From Artocarpus heterophyllus (Eukaryota > Streptophyta > Magnoliopsida > Rosales > Moraceae), in contig CM046348.1 in the NCBI GenBank assembly GCA_025403435.1, positions 36,514,052 through 36,578,051 of the forward strand: a stretch of DNA of 64,000 nt. The letters are read 5' to 3'. A program made the translations under genes and the position numbers. Shown piece after piece: positions 24,098 to 34,610 of this stretch (positions are counted from its first letter, which is position 1; every line of letters starts with the position of its first letter). Below the pieces are notes generated by a model. The model ran no database searches, was not told the origin of the DNA, and was given only the letters and a program-made list of their open reading frames with translations.

Positions 24098-24174
24098 CTG
24101 TTATATGGCACTGACTGACCCAAAAGAAGGGGAGTGCTCATCCGAATATCTACAGCCTTGACATAGTTCCTGTA

Positions 24175-24181
24175 TACGTCA
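24175..24181 (-). promoter_or_regulatory. TGACG (as-1-type, TGA bZIP) site
   Basis: TACGTCA on the plus strand contains TGACG on the minus strand, the half-site bound by TGA bZIP factors, which are the known partners of NPR proteins. Functional use is inferred. Confidence 0.4.
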
Positions 24182-24252
24182 CATCATGCACAACAACCCT
24201 GCACTGGAAGATAAAATTGTTTTTTTTTTTTAATTTTTAATTTTCCTTTATT

Positions 24253-24262
24253 TATATATATA
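24253..24262 (+). promoter_or_regulatory. Distal TATA-box candidate for the NPR gene
   Basis: TATATATA-type run. Use of this site would give a leader of over 800 nt containing three short upstream ORFs (24656-24682, 24706-24741, 24761-24811). A second candidate, TATATAA at 24860-24866, would give a leader of about 220 nt without them. Confidence 0.3.
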
Positions 24263-24455
24263 TTTTGTGAAGGATTCTTTCTTATATTTTGGTGTGCATT
24301 AGATTTGTTTTATGTATAGCGCTAATAGAATATTTCTGGTTCGGTTCTGTGCCTTCATTTGTTTGTTTTTATTTACTTTATTTGTGTTATCATTCCATCA
24401 TTGCAATTTATTTATTTATTTTTCTGCCTGGGAAGTTGTCTGTTCGTATTTGGTC

Positions 24456-24461
24456 AGTCAA
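24456..24461 (-). promoter_or_regulatory. W-box (TTGACT)
   Basis: AGTCAA on the plus strand, in the run GGTCAGTCAACC. Confidence 0.5.
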
Positions 24462-24670
24462 CCTTGGCTCCACCAATAAGACGGAGTATGGACACAAATT
24501 TAGCTTTGTGATGAAGAGTGAGAACTTGCTTTTTTTTTTTTTTTTGTGAGATTCTTCTTCTTTAAAGAGAGAAAAAAAAGAAGCCCATTTATCTTCTTCG
24601 AAGTTTCACTTTCCTGTGTTGCCCTAGTCTCATTGAATTCCACAGCTTCTCAGACATGAAGGGTTTTCTG

Positions 24671-24676
24671 AGTCAA
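24671..24676 (-). promoter_or_regulatory. W-box (TTGACT)
   Basis: AGTCAA on the plus strand, overlapping the end of the first uORF. Confidence 0.45.
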
Positions 24677-24742
24677 CTCTGAGGTTTTTGGTTATAGTCT
24701 CTCTCATGATCCTCGGTTTTGCTGCAGATTTATGGTCTTAAG

Positions 24743-24748
24743 AGTCAA
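24743..24748 (-). promoter_or_regulatory. W-box (TTGACT)
   Basis: AGTCAA on the plus strand; fourth site in the same orientation. Confidence 0.45.
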
Positions 24749-24859
24749 GGCCCGCTTCATATGTATAATCTTTTTCCTTTCTCTCTTTTCAAGTTTTTCT
24801 CAATCTTTTGAGGCTTTAAGTTCCTATGTTTCCAAAAGAGCTTGTTTGAATCCAAATTC

Positions 24860-24866
24860 TATATAA
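24860..24866 (+). promoter_or_regulatory. Proximal TATA-box candidate for the NPR gene
   Basis: TATATAA about 250 bp before the start codon, the more economical promoter choice. An RNA 5' end would be needed to decide. Confidence 0.35.
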
Positions 24867-25026
24867 TGTTTGTGTTGCTTCAGAAGAAGAAAAGTATGGA
24901 TTTTCGTCGTGTTTCAGCAAGTGGGTAATTGTGAAGATCAAGTTCTGAGTTGGGTTGGAGTTCCTTATTGTAATTCTTGTACTGATTGTGGGAGTTTCCT
25001 AATTTGATTAGTGTTTTAACAATTTG

Positions 25027-25032
25027 GGTCAA
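25027..25032 (-). promoter_or_regulatory. W-box (TTGACC)
   Basis: GGTCAA on the plus strand, 83 bp before the start codon. Confidence 0.45.
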
Positions 25033-25114
25033 GCTATACTTTGTTCAGCTTTGTCTATGGAAACTTGGGATGGATTTCTTAACAACTGAATAGGTTTTTT
25101 TTTTTCGTTGGGAT

Positions 25115-28100
25115 ATGGATAATCTGGATGAATTCTCATCATTCTTGAGCTTTGCCTCATCATCCTATATATCAAACGGTTCAAGTACTAGCCACAATGT
25201 ATATGCCTCGGCCAGTTCTGAACCTGGACAAAATCTTGACAATCTGAGCCTGAGCAAGCTCAGCAGCAATCTTGAGAAGCTCCTGGTTGATGCTGAGTTT
25301 GCTGACTATACCGACGCAGAGGTCGTTGTCGGGGGGGTTCCGGTGGGTGTGCACCGGTGCATATTGGCGTCCCGGAGTCAGTTCTTTCATGAGCTTTTCA
25401 AGAAAGGGACTCCGGATTTGGTGAAGGAAGGCAAGCCAAGATATCTCATGTCTGAATTGGTGCCTTATGGGAAGGTTGGACGTGAGGCCTTTGATGTTTT
25501 CTTGAACTATTTGTATACCGGAACTGGAAAGCTCAAGGCTTCTCCACAAGAGATATCAACTTGTGTGGATGAGAATTGTGCCCATGATGCTTGTCCACCT
25601 GCTATTAATTATGCCGTGGAGTTGATGTATGCTTCTGCAACTTTTCAAATAAAAGAGCTAGTCTTGCTTGTTCAGGTACACCATATCTTTAGATTTTATT
25701 TATTTAACAGAAAGTTGTATCTCCTTTTCTCAAGTTATCTATGGCTTTCAGTTTTAGTTTCGATAGGGTGTTAGTCTTTAGTGAATTTACTTTCCAATAA
25801 TGATTCTAATAGCTATAACTTGTGATATAAAGTTGAAGAGTTCAATTTTTGTATGTAAAGTGGAGTTGGGGAAACTTTCAGTGAAGTAATAACTTTTCTC
25901 CGAGAGTCTAAAGTGTATTGAACCTGTGATATTAGTCTCTCTTCTTTCGTCTTCAATTGTGCAAATCATAATCTTAGCAATAAAGGTATCATCTATATTC
26001 AAAACTCCCCTCTTTGCTATTAAATTAGAACATAGAACAATAATTTGAATGGAAACGAGATTTTAAGATGGCTTCTTTTCAGAATTAAAGTGTCATTTGG
26101 TTCTCCAGTTTTAAGATCTCTCATGTTTTCAATGTAGATCATTATTGTCTGTATTGTCCACTTCCTGACAATCTCATAAATTCATGTAGCGTCGGCTTCT
26201 AAACTTTGTTGAGAAAGCTTTTGTGGAAGATGTAATTCCAATTCTCGTGGTTGCCTTCCACTGCCAACTCAACCAGCTGCTCTCACATTGCATCCAGAGG
26301 CTTGCAAAGTCAAATCTTGACGATGTGGCTCTAGAGAAAGAGCTTCCTTATGAAGTTTCAAAGGAAATCAAATCACTCCGTCGACAATTTCAGCAAGAGG
26401 CTGATGAATCTAGTATGGTTGCGAAAGTAGTACAGGTGCAGGACAAGAGAGTTGGAAGAATCCACAAAGCATTGGACTCTGACGATGTAGAACTAGTGAA
26501 GCTTCTTCTTAATGAATCTGATATTACCCTTGACGACGCTCACGCTCTCCACTATGCCGTCGCGTACTGTGATCCTAAGGTCGTGAAGGAAGTTCTTGGC
26601 CTAAACTTGGCTGATATCAACCTTCGAAACTCCCAAGGGTACACTGTGCTTCACGTGGCTGCAAGGCGAAAGGAGCCATCTGTGATAGTAGCGCTTTTGG
26701 ATCGAGGAGCTTCTGCAGTAGAGACTACGAGCGATGGTCAAACTGCTGTTGCAATCTGTCGGAGATTGACTAGGCCGAAAGACTATCATGAGAATACCAA
26801 GCAAGGGCAGAAAAAGAACAAAGACCAAATATGCATAGATGTTCTGGAGCGAGAGATGAGAAGGAATTCAATCTCTGGGAACATGTCAATGGCAACAGAG
26901 CCTGTGGCTGATGATTTGCATGCAAAGCTGGTCTACTTTGAAAATAGAGGTGATATTTCTCAACTTGTCTGTTTATTTATTCATATTTGTAGTAGTTTTC
27001 ATGTGATCAATCAATTATAATTTACATTCTGACTCATTTCTTGAAATGGTTTCTTCTTTTGAGGGATTTCTTTGAAGATTTCCCAATTCATCCCCTCCCT
27101 CAGTCATAAGTAAATCATGTGATGAATTGAATATCGTTCTGTTGGTGGAACTGTCTCAGGCAATCACATTCCCTGCAATCCTAGCTAGCTGACTTAATAC
27201 CGAGAAATTGATTTCTTTTATCATTCCCATTCTTACATTTTGATTCTTCCTCTTTAAGGAACCAAACACTTTTCTTTTGCTTTGCAGTGGCATTTGCACG
27301 GCTGTTGTTTCCAGCCGAAGCCAGTATAGCCATGGAAATGGCAGATGCTCATTCAACTTCTATGTACATCGCCGCTAGTCTTTCAGGATCAAGAGACAGA
27401 GGATCAAGCGGAAACTTGCGGGAAGTTGACTTGAATGAAACACCCTCTGTACGAACCAAAAGACTCCAAGCAAGATTGCAGGCCCTGATTAAAACAGGTA
27501 CAATCGCTTCGCTAACATTAATTTTCTGCAAGAGTAGAGTTTTATGTCGTGGCAATGGCAAATTTTGTTCACCCCAAATCCTAGTAAATTCAGTTTGCCT
27601 CCTTTGTTCAATATCTTGCCCACTTTGGTGGTGACATCGAGTAAGTATCTTGATTAGCTCAAAATATAATTAAGATATTTGGAGACAACCCCCTTGGGTT
27701 TGCAGTTTGAACCACAATTCAAACATGTTTGTTATAGTGTTTTCTTTACAAAATTTAAATTTCTAGCCCAACTTTCTGTTCAAACCCATAAATTGGGCTG
27801 GTCTTAGGAAAATTCTTACCTTGTTATGATTTTTTCTCTATGAGCAATAACTGTGTACTAATGTTGTATGAGTTGGCAGTGGAAAAGGGTCGTCGATTCT
27901 TCCCACACTGCTCAGATGTGCTTGACAAGTTTTTAGACGACGAGATGGGCATGCCTGATGCCTATGTCCTTGAAAAGGGCACCCCAGAGGAGCAATCAAA
28001 GAAGAAGATGCGCTTCATGGAACTCAAAGAGGAAGTGCAGAAGGCCTTCTCCAAGGACATAGCTGAAAATAACGAATCAGGAAATAACAAAACAGGAATT

Positions 28101-28169
28101 TCATCGTCATCCTCCTCCTCCTCCTCCCTTAAGGAGACAGTGACCTACAAGGGCCGGAAAAGGTGTTGA
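25115..28169 (+). CDS. NPR3: NPR1-family protein, NPR3/NPR4 type (salicylic-acid receptor and transcription co-regulator)
   Basis: Four exons joined at GT/AG sites with matching phase: 25115-25675, 26190-26949, 27288-27497, 27880-28169, totalling 1,821 nt and 606 aa (family about 575-605). Exon 1 holds the BTB/POZ domain (about 60-180), with the C82 equivalent and the C2HC zinc set C150, C155, H157, C160. Exon 2 holds BACK-like text (RRLLNFVEKAFVEDVIPIL) and ankyrin repeats (about 270-385). Exons 3-4 hold the NPR1-like C-terminal region with VDLNETP at 487-493, an EAR-like motif known from NPR3/NPR4, and a basic KGRKRC end. R440 in ENRVAFAR is the likely salicylate-contact arginine. RTKR, GRRFFP and EKGTPEEQ favour the NPR3/4 clade over NPR1; position 216 is Q rather than Cys. 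By family, it represses defence genes through TGA factors and acts as a CUL3 adaptor in the nucleus. No lesion is visible, so it is probably functional. Confidence 0.93.
27686..27806 (-). mobile_element. MITE in NPR intron 3
   Basis: Inward-facing ends CCCTTGGGTTTGCAGTTTGAACC and GTTCAAACCCATAAATTGGG frame a tract that, on the minus strand, matches the MITE duplicated at 20760-21081 (AATTTAAATTTT, then an AAACACTATAACAAA-like stretch, then GTGGTTC). It lies wholly inside intron 3 (27498-27879) and does not touch the splice sites. Confidence 0.5.
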
Positions 28170-28450
28170 TCATATATTTCCTATGGAAACCCATGATTGT
28201 TTGGTCAGTTTTGTGGAGTTTTTCTTTCCTTAAATAGATTTCTTTAAGACCCTATGTTTTAGCTTCTTTTTTTTTTTGTATGATCTCAACAAGAGGGCGG
28301 TGATTGATGAGCTTAGATTACAATGTATAAACGTGGAGCTGTAATTTTAACATTGATGCCAAGCATTAAACAATTTTACCATAAAAAACCGTGTAATTAT
28401 ATGAACTTGTGGTTTTTTCTTTTTGTACGAAGCATTAATATTATTTTTCC
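28170..28450 (+). other. 3' UTR / polyadenylation zone of the NPR gene
   Basis: T-rich and GT-rich text with several A-rich near-upstream elements, such as CATAAAAAAC near 28380. No canonical AATAAA stands out, which is common in plants, so the cleavage site is not placed. Confidence 0.35.
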
Positions 28451-29812
28451 TAGAAAATTGGGCTAAATAGTCTTTTTGATAACCTCTTTAAAATAAATAA
28501 CTATAACTCTTTAAAATTAAGTAAATAGTTATTTATCGATGATAAACTAAGTTTAAATGATATTTTTTGAGTTTATTAGTGATAAATTGATTTTATTAAT
28601 AAATTTTTGAGTTTATTAGTGTTAAACTAGATAAATTTAAATTTGTTATTAATAAACAGTTATTTATTTAATTTTAAAAAGTTACTGTTGTTTATTTTAA
28701 CAATACTTGGAAAAAAAATCATTCACCTTTCCATATCTTTTTCTTTTTAGTTTTATGGAAACACTTGCTTGACTTTTTCACAAGCAAAATGCAAACGCTG
28801 TTCTCTCTTTTTAAACCAATAATAATTAAAAAAAAAATCGTGTGAAATGCAAACGGTACTTGCTAATCTAAACAGATGCAGGATTTTAGAAAAGGGATTT
28901 TGTCTTTATTTTATTTAGAGATAAAGATACAGGTGTCAGACCTTCATTTATGATTATATAACTATTATAGTTAAATTCATATTTTCTCTTTGTAAAATTC
29001 GTCCTTGTACAAAAGAATATTTTAACATAATTCTTGAACTTTTTTTTGTTTTAAATTTAGTCTCTTAGTTAATTTTAGATAAAAAAAATTAGATAATATT
29101 ATAATGTCACTTAAAAAATGGGCCCTATTGTAATTTTTCCCAAAAGAATCAAAGCATCAACTTTTTTTTAGTCAACTCCAAAACATCAACTTAAACCTTA
29201 TGCGTTTGAACCCTAGAGACTAAAGCATCCCTTGCAAGCAAAGAAAAAAATAAATATGAAGAACATGAAGAAAATTTCTGATTTGTTGGAAACTGAAGCA
29301 AGCGAGTAATTTTATTTTTTCTTTTAAATTTGTGTTTTGTTTAAGCTTTAGGATTTTTTTCCTCTCTATTTGATTCAACTTTAAGAGTTTCTTAGTTACC
29401 GATAAATCTAAACAAGTGGGTAATAATTCTTTTTATATGAAATGAAAAATCAAAGTTGCTGTATCTTTTTTCTTTCTATAAATTTAAATTTAGAGTGTAT
29501 TCTTAATACATGATCCACAACTTAAAACTTGGATTGTAAACTTTTTTTCCTATTTGCCACTAGGAAGAAGCTACCTACAAGGAAAAGTGATCTTTTTTAT
29601 TGGATGGAGTTTTTTGTTTTTTTTTTTTATTTTTTGATAAATTTTATTATGGATAAGTTCTTTAAGCTTTTTGTTCTTGAGAGAAAATTATGGACGGTTT
29701 TTTTAGTCTTTTTGTTTTGGAAGAAAACTTGATTATGGAAAAGTGAACTTGACTTCGTTCAATATTGAAGAATTTCGATGTATGAAGTTTTTATGAAGTG
29801 AACTGACTTTTT
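28451..29812. other. AT-rich intergenic spacer
   Basis: Contains repeated phrases (GAGTTTATTAGTG... near 28567-28630) but no gene or clear mobile element. The frame 29529-29732 is low-complexity. Confidence 0.45.
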
Positions 29813-29985
29813 GCCTGTTTAGCAAAAATTAGTTTTAATCAATTTTTCAGTTAAAAATAGTATAAAGCTCTCACATGTTATAGTAAAAAGAAAAAAGTTG
29901 CTACAGTGTAAAGCTCTCACATACCATAGTATTTACAGTCATAATCAATAGTTCTAAACACTATACCAAACACTTTATTTGAATG
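29813..29985 (+). repeat. Possible MITE with internal direct repeats
   Basis: Bounded by GCCTGTTTAGC and an inverted-like ACCAAACACTT. Inside, GTAAAGCTCTCACAT-type text occurs twice (about 29859-29884 and 29906-29931). Similar GCCTGTTTGG ends occur in the MITE near 20770. No TSD is clear. Confidence 0.3.
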
Positions 29986-30239
29986 CCCCTTTGTGCAAGA
30001 AATGGTAGCAAAGGACATTGACTCATCTTAATTATTAATAGTATTAACTTTTTCTATCCAAAATTCAATACCATATTTACTCAAAAATATCATATTTATC
30101 ATGTAAATATAAAATTCACTGATTTAACTGGATCATCGGTGACCAAAAAATACAATACCATATAAATTAAAAATATATTACCATTATCACCGAACATTAT
30201 CGACACCGGCGGCATTTTTTGCTAGAAAATGCTATAGAT

Positions 30240-30950
30240 GTTTTATTTTTTACACACAAAAATTCAACAGACCACAAAACCAGAAAAAAAACACATAAAG
30301 GAAAAAAAGAAACAAAATAAAAACAACATCTCCCTTTCGCTGCTGTCCACTGCCGCACGTCTTTCGCCATTGCCCACTCCGTTGTGCTCTGAAGAAGCCA
30401 ATCTACAAAATCGTGATGACAATTTGAGGAAAGACGGACGGAAACAAGGCTAACATCGAATTCCGATCGTCTTTTGACGGTTTCCGCATCTCCATTCGCC
30501 GCACGTTATGATCCACCACCGCTGTTGATCATCTGAGACAGTCGCGACGAACAAGACCAAGATATCTCCCATCCATCGCCACCGTCCGACGCCGTTCTGA
30601 TGAGGTGAGAGCAAAGAATTCTTTCCGTGATTTGAGCATCGGCGACGAACCTCTGCCTTCAACAACTGCATTAGCGACAGCTCCGACGAGTTTTCGACAT
30701 GTTGAATAGAGCCGTTGGCTATTGATTGCCTTCGCCGTCGTCAACTCTGGTGAGCCAATCCAACAGCTTGTCTCCGACCTCGGCTCTAGTTAGAAATAGA
30801 AGAGGGAAGAATAAAGGGAAAAAAACCAAAACTATATCTATGATTGAGGGGCATTTTGGGGCTTTTGGTTCTTTTAAAATTTTGTTTTGTTTAATTTTGC
30901 TATTTTTTCACTTTTTTAAAACGCCCGATATTGTCTAGCAATGAACTAAT
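30240..30950. other. GC-richer gene-like patch of unknown origin
   Basis: A local shift to higher GC with CCG/CGG-rich text (about 30330-30790) resembles a 5' UTR or first exon. No frame exceeds about 75 codons on either strand and no domain is recognised. It could be a captured gene fragment or a decayed first exon; its ends are not defined by repeats. Confidence 0.25.
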
Positions 30951-32764
30951 AAAATCTCACATTTTGTGTAATTTTTTTAAAAATAAAAATAAAACTTTAA
31001 TATCACATCCTAGTCGTTCTTTAGAACTTAACAGATTTGTGTGTATATATATATTAATTGTTTCTTTATAAATAATTTTTTCTTATTTTTAATTAATTCT
31101 CCTTTTTTTTGGCTACTAAGTCCATCTCTTTAATCTCAATTAAGTTTTTATACAAGAGAGCTTTTTCGATAGGACAACGCTTTTTTTTGAAGAAAGGTAG
31201 GACAATATTTTTATCCTACTAACAGGTACAATTAGTGTAACCTTTGAATTAATTTTTTAACGATATGATCAAGAGTATCTATGTTAAAAATTTATAGCGT
31301 ATGATGTAGAACTGTTTTTTGTCATAGATTAGACTATTAAAAAATTAATCCAATAGTCAAAAAAAGAGAGTGAGAGAAATAGCAGATTTTTGAAACCTTT
31401 TTTTAAATAAATAGCAGATTTTGAAAATGTTTGTAGTAAATATTAGTAAAAAGAAAATTTATCAATAAAAATTCTTTTTATTTATTTATAACTATGAGTA
31501 AAAACCATTTTTACTGATTAAATTTTTTATTCATTATAAATATTTTCAAAACTTACTATTTTCTTTTCAATGAGTTTTAAAAAAATCATTTATTGCAATT
31601 CCCTAGTTTTAAAATCATAATATTTTCTAGTAGGGAAAAATGTATGTTGTAGAATAAGCTTTGCCTTTGTAATATCGTCAATTTAAAAATTCATCTGCAC
31701 CAACAAAGAAGCTAGAAAGAAACTAGAAAATGGCAAAAAGAAGGCTGAGGGAAAATGTAAAAATATCCATTATAAAATGAGAAAACTAGGCCACTTATTT
31801 ATTTATGTTGCTTCTTAGACAAGAAAGGTTAAAAAAAAAGGCCTCAAAAGTTGCTCTTCTCCTAAAAAAAAAAATTAAATCAAGAATAATTTGTTTGGGA
31901 TGAGAAATTTATCACAAACCTATTCATTTTTGGGGATCATTTAAATGGGATAGAAAAAAATTTTATTTTAAACGAGTTAGGGTTGTAATCAAGTTAAAGA
32001 TTAAACCTGTCATAGGTTACTAGGCGATTATGGGTGTAAAGGTCCCCGACCCTATTCCCTATTTATTTATGCTATTTAATTATATCATATTTTTAAATTT
32101 ATATGCTATAATATATATAATTTTAAGTATATTGTTTTTTTGGTATATAATTTAAATATAATGTTATATTATATAATATCTATAAAAATTTTAAAAAATA
32201 TAATTTTCTTTTTATTTTTAACTTAAAGTCTTATATAGATATGTTAATTATTTAATTAATTGTTTATTTATTTTATCATGAAAATATTGAATCAAGTAAA
32301 TGGGGTGTTGTAAGTATCCCTAATCCATAACGAGAAAGTATGCTCCATCCCCCACCAATTTATGTAGGTTAACAGGGATGGGATGAAGATTTCTTTTTTA
32401 CAGGATGTGTTGGCAAGAAGACTACCCCACCTCAAATCCGCCATCATTGTCATCCATAGTTACAATTAATTATCTCCATCAATTGAGTTTTTCCATCATT
32501 TTTTGAACAAGTTCTTCCCTCATAAATAGTGATACATGATCAAATTGATTATGGATATGTCTATCATATTGTAATATACTACTGGAAACGATGCGCTACG
32601 CGCATGCATGTTCAGTTTGAATAGGGATATATATGAATGGGTATTTATTAACAAATTATAATTATGAGTACCACTAAAATTGAAAAAAAAAAAGTGAGAA
32701 GAGATAAAAATAAAAATCCAAAGAATAGAAATAAAAAAAGGAGGGAGGATTAAAAAATAAAGGG
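30951..32764. other. AT-rich intergenic spacer
   Basis: Nothing recognisable beyond homopolymer and TA-rich runs. Confidence 0.45.
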
Positions 32765-33590
32765 TTAAATCCACAAACGGTTCCTAAAATTTATCTTCAA
32801 TCCTATTTTAGTCCCTAATATTTAAAAAGTCATATTTTGGCCCTTCATATATTATTTTGTTTCAGTTTTAGTTCCTCTATTAATTTGGTATTAAATATTT
32901 AATGAAATATTCTTAAAATATTCCACTTTAATATCTAATCTATTACTTTGTTTCACTTTTGACACCTGATCTATTACTTTGTTTCATTTTTTGTCCTTCC
33001 ATTAGGAATAAAAAAAACACTAAAGTAAGAAATTAAATACAAGATTTTGATTCATGTAACTATAATAAAAACAATTTATCATGTTATTATTTACATGAGC
33101 TTTAATTTTTCTAAAAAGGCAAAGTTGAATATTTAAGGTTAGTATATTATATATACAGGTGTATATATAATAACTATGATAACTATAATGTTTAAAATTA
33201 TGATTATCCACCATAGTATATAAACACACACACACACATGTATATAAATCATAATGCATAACTTGTTTTTTTTTAAAATGTGTGATTATCCCATACTTAT
33301 ATTCTAGAATTAGAAATTCAACTTATTTTTTCTAAATTAAAATTCCTCTTACAACAATATGATTTTTTTTTAATTATATGCATCAAAATTGTTATATTTA
33401 GTTTTTTACTTTACATTTTTCAAATTTTAGTCTTTAATAACTCCTAGTTATAACAGAGAGGCTAAAAGTAAAATAAAATAACAAGTTAGGGAATAAAGTG
33501 GAATATCTTAAAAGTTTTCTGTTAAATATTTAATGCCTAACTAAAATAAAATTTTAGAGACTAAAAAGAGACTAAGGGTAAACCTTAAGA
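32765..33590. mobile_element. Non-autonomous inverted-repeat (foldback/MITE-like) element
   Basis: The left arm (about 32765-33010) and the right arm (about 33415-33590) are imperfect reverse complements. The clearest pair is 32889-32930 against 33491-33535, about 43 bp around TTAAATATTTAA and ATTCCACTTTA. The flanking text ('TTTTAGTCCCTAAT' type) is typical of plant inverted-repeat elements. The loop holds a (CA)n run (about 33226-33239) and no ORF. Termini and TSD are not certain. Confidence 0.5.
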
Positions 33591-33595
33591 ACTAT

Positions 33596-34242
33596 TGATA
33601 CTCTGCTTGCTCAGTTGGTGATCAACGCTTTGTGCGGTTGCGCACGGTAGTCAGACTACTTCCCTGCTCGTCTCGGCTTCTCGAAGTGAACCTACAACAA
33701 GAAAAGGGACGCCTCGAAGATCAAGGTAGACACTGGTGTGGTGCTGGCCAAAAGCTTTTCGACGCTCATGTCAGGTGCATGTTCAACCAAGATCAAGAGA
33801 AGGGTTAGGTGAGAAAGTCCATGTTACCCCCTGGGTGGACTAAATGCCCTCTATTTATAGGCTACCACTTGGACTGCGTGTTGGGTGGGTTTGACCTATG
33901 AATCGTGTGTCCCATCAAGTGGTGTCAAATAGATGGTGACAAGTGTCACAATCCCAAAAGAGAGCATGCCCTTCATCCGAGTGTTGAGATCAGGCTATAT
34001 GTCGACCTTTGGAGATGACTTGTTGCCTAGTTACAGACCACATCAGTCTCTTTGGCGTCCATGTTCCTTTTGAGAAGGCGACATCTTACATGGTGGCCAG
34101 CGAAGGTTTTAGGGAGCATCTCGGGAGGAAGTACCAGTCAAAGAGGAGTAGCAGATGTATGTAAAAAATGGCTATATCCAAGTAGGTTGTCTAGACAACA
34201 GAGGAGTGCTCTTTGAAAGGGACATTAAGTATACCCCCAACA
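33596..34242 (-). repeat. 3' LTR of the Tat-lineage element (647 bp)
   Basis: The minus strand starts TGTTGGGGGTATAC after a purine tract and ends GCAGAGTATCA. It is GC-richer than the neighbouring spacer. The CTATTTATAGGC string near 33850 is a TATA-like site in a typical LTR position. Confidence 0.65.
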
Positions 34243-34256
34243 ATAGCCCCTTAATG
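34243..34256 (-). other. Polypurine tract of the Tat-lineage element
   Basis: CATTAAGGGGCTAT on the minus strand directly before the LTR start TGTTGGGGG. Confidence 0.55.
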
Positions 34257-34456
34257 CACCTAGTCGATGCTCGACCTAGATGCACTCTACCCAAGGGGTT
34301 GCTCGGCTGAAGATGGTCTTTGGGTTTGTCTTCGTGATCTCGAAATTTGAGAGGGCAATCGGTCAAGCACGGCTGACACGTGTCACAATGTGATTAGTGG
34401 TTTCCTTGATGGGCGCAATCATTACCCCCCTTCGATTTCTGTGCCTAACCTTTGGT

Positions 34457-34466
34457 TATAAATAAT
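34457..34466 (+). promoter_or_regulatory. TATA box for the antisense additional ORF
   Basis: TTATAAATAA lies about 145 bp before the ATG at 34611, on the strand opposite to pol. This suggests the extra ORF has, or had, its own promoter. Confidence 0.4.
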
Positions 34467-34610
34467 AGTCAACCCATGCTCGTTCAGCGCACGTTGCTTC
34501 TAAATCCTTGAGAGTTTAGCATCTTTAGCTACCGAGGATAAGGCTTGTGATCTTAAAGAATTTTTAGATCAGATCAACCAATCCCAAATAGGTAACTCTT
34601 GAACATAAAC

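Larger units (their letters stand above)
24656..24811 (+). other. Three short uORFs in the possible NPR leader
   Basis: ATG frames of 8, 11 and 16 codons plus stop at 24656-24682, 24706-24741 and 24761-24811 lie between the two TATA candidates. They matter only if transcription starts at the distal site. Confidence 0.3.

Noticed and set aside
26223..27020. NPR exon 2 frame treated as a separate gene reading through into intron 2
   Set aside because: Conserved GT/AG sites and phase join it to exons 1, 3 and 4. The residues after ENRG come from intron sequence.
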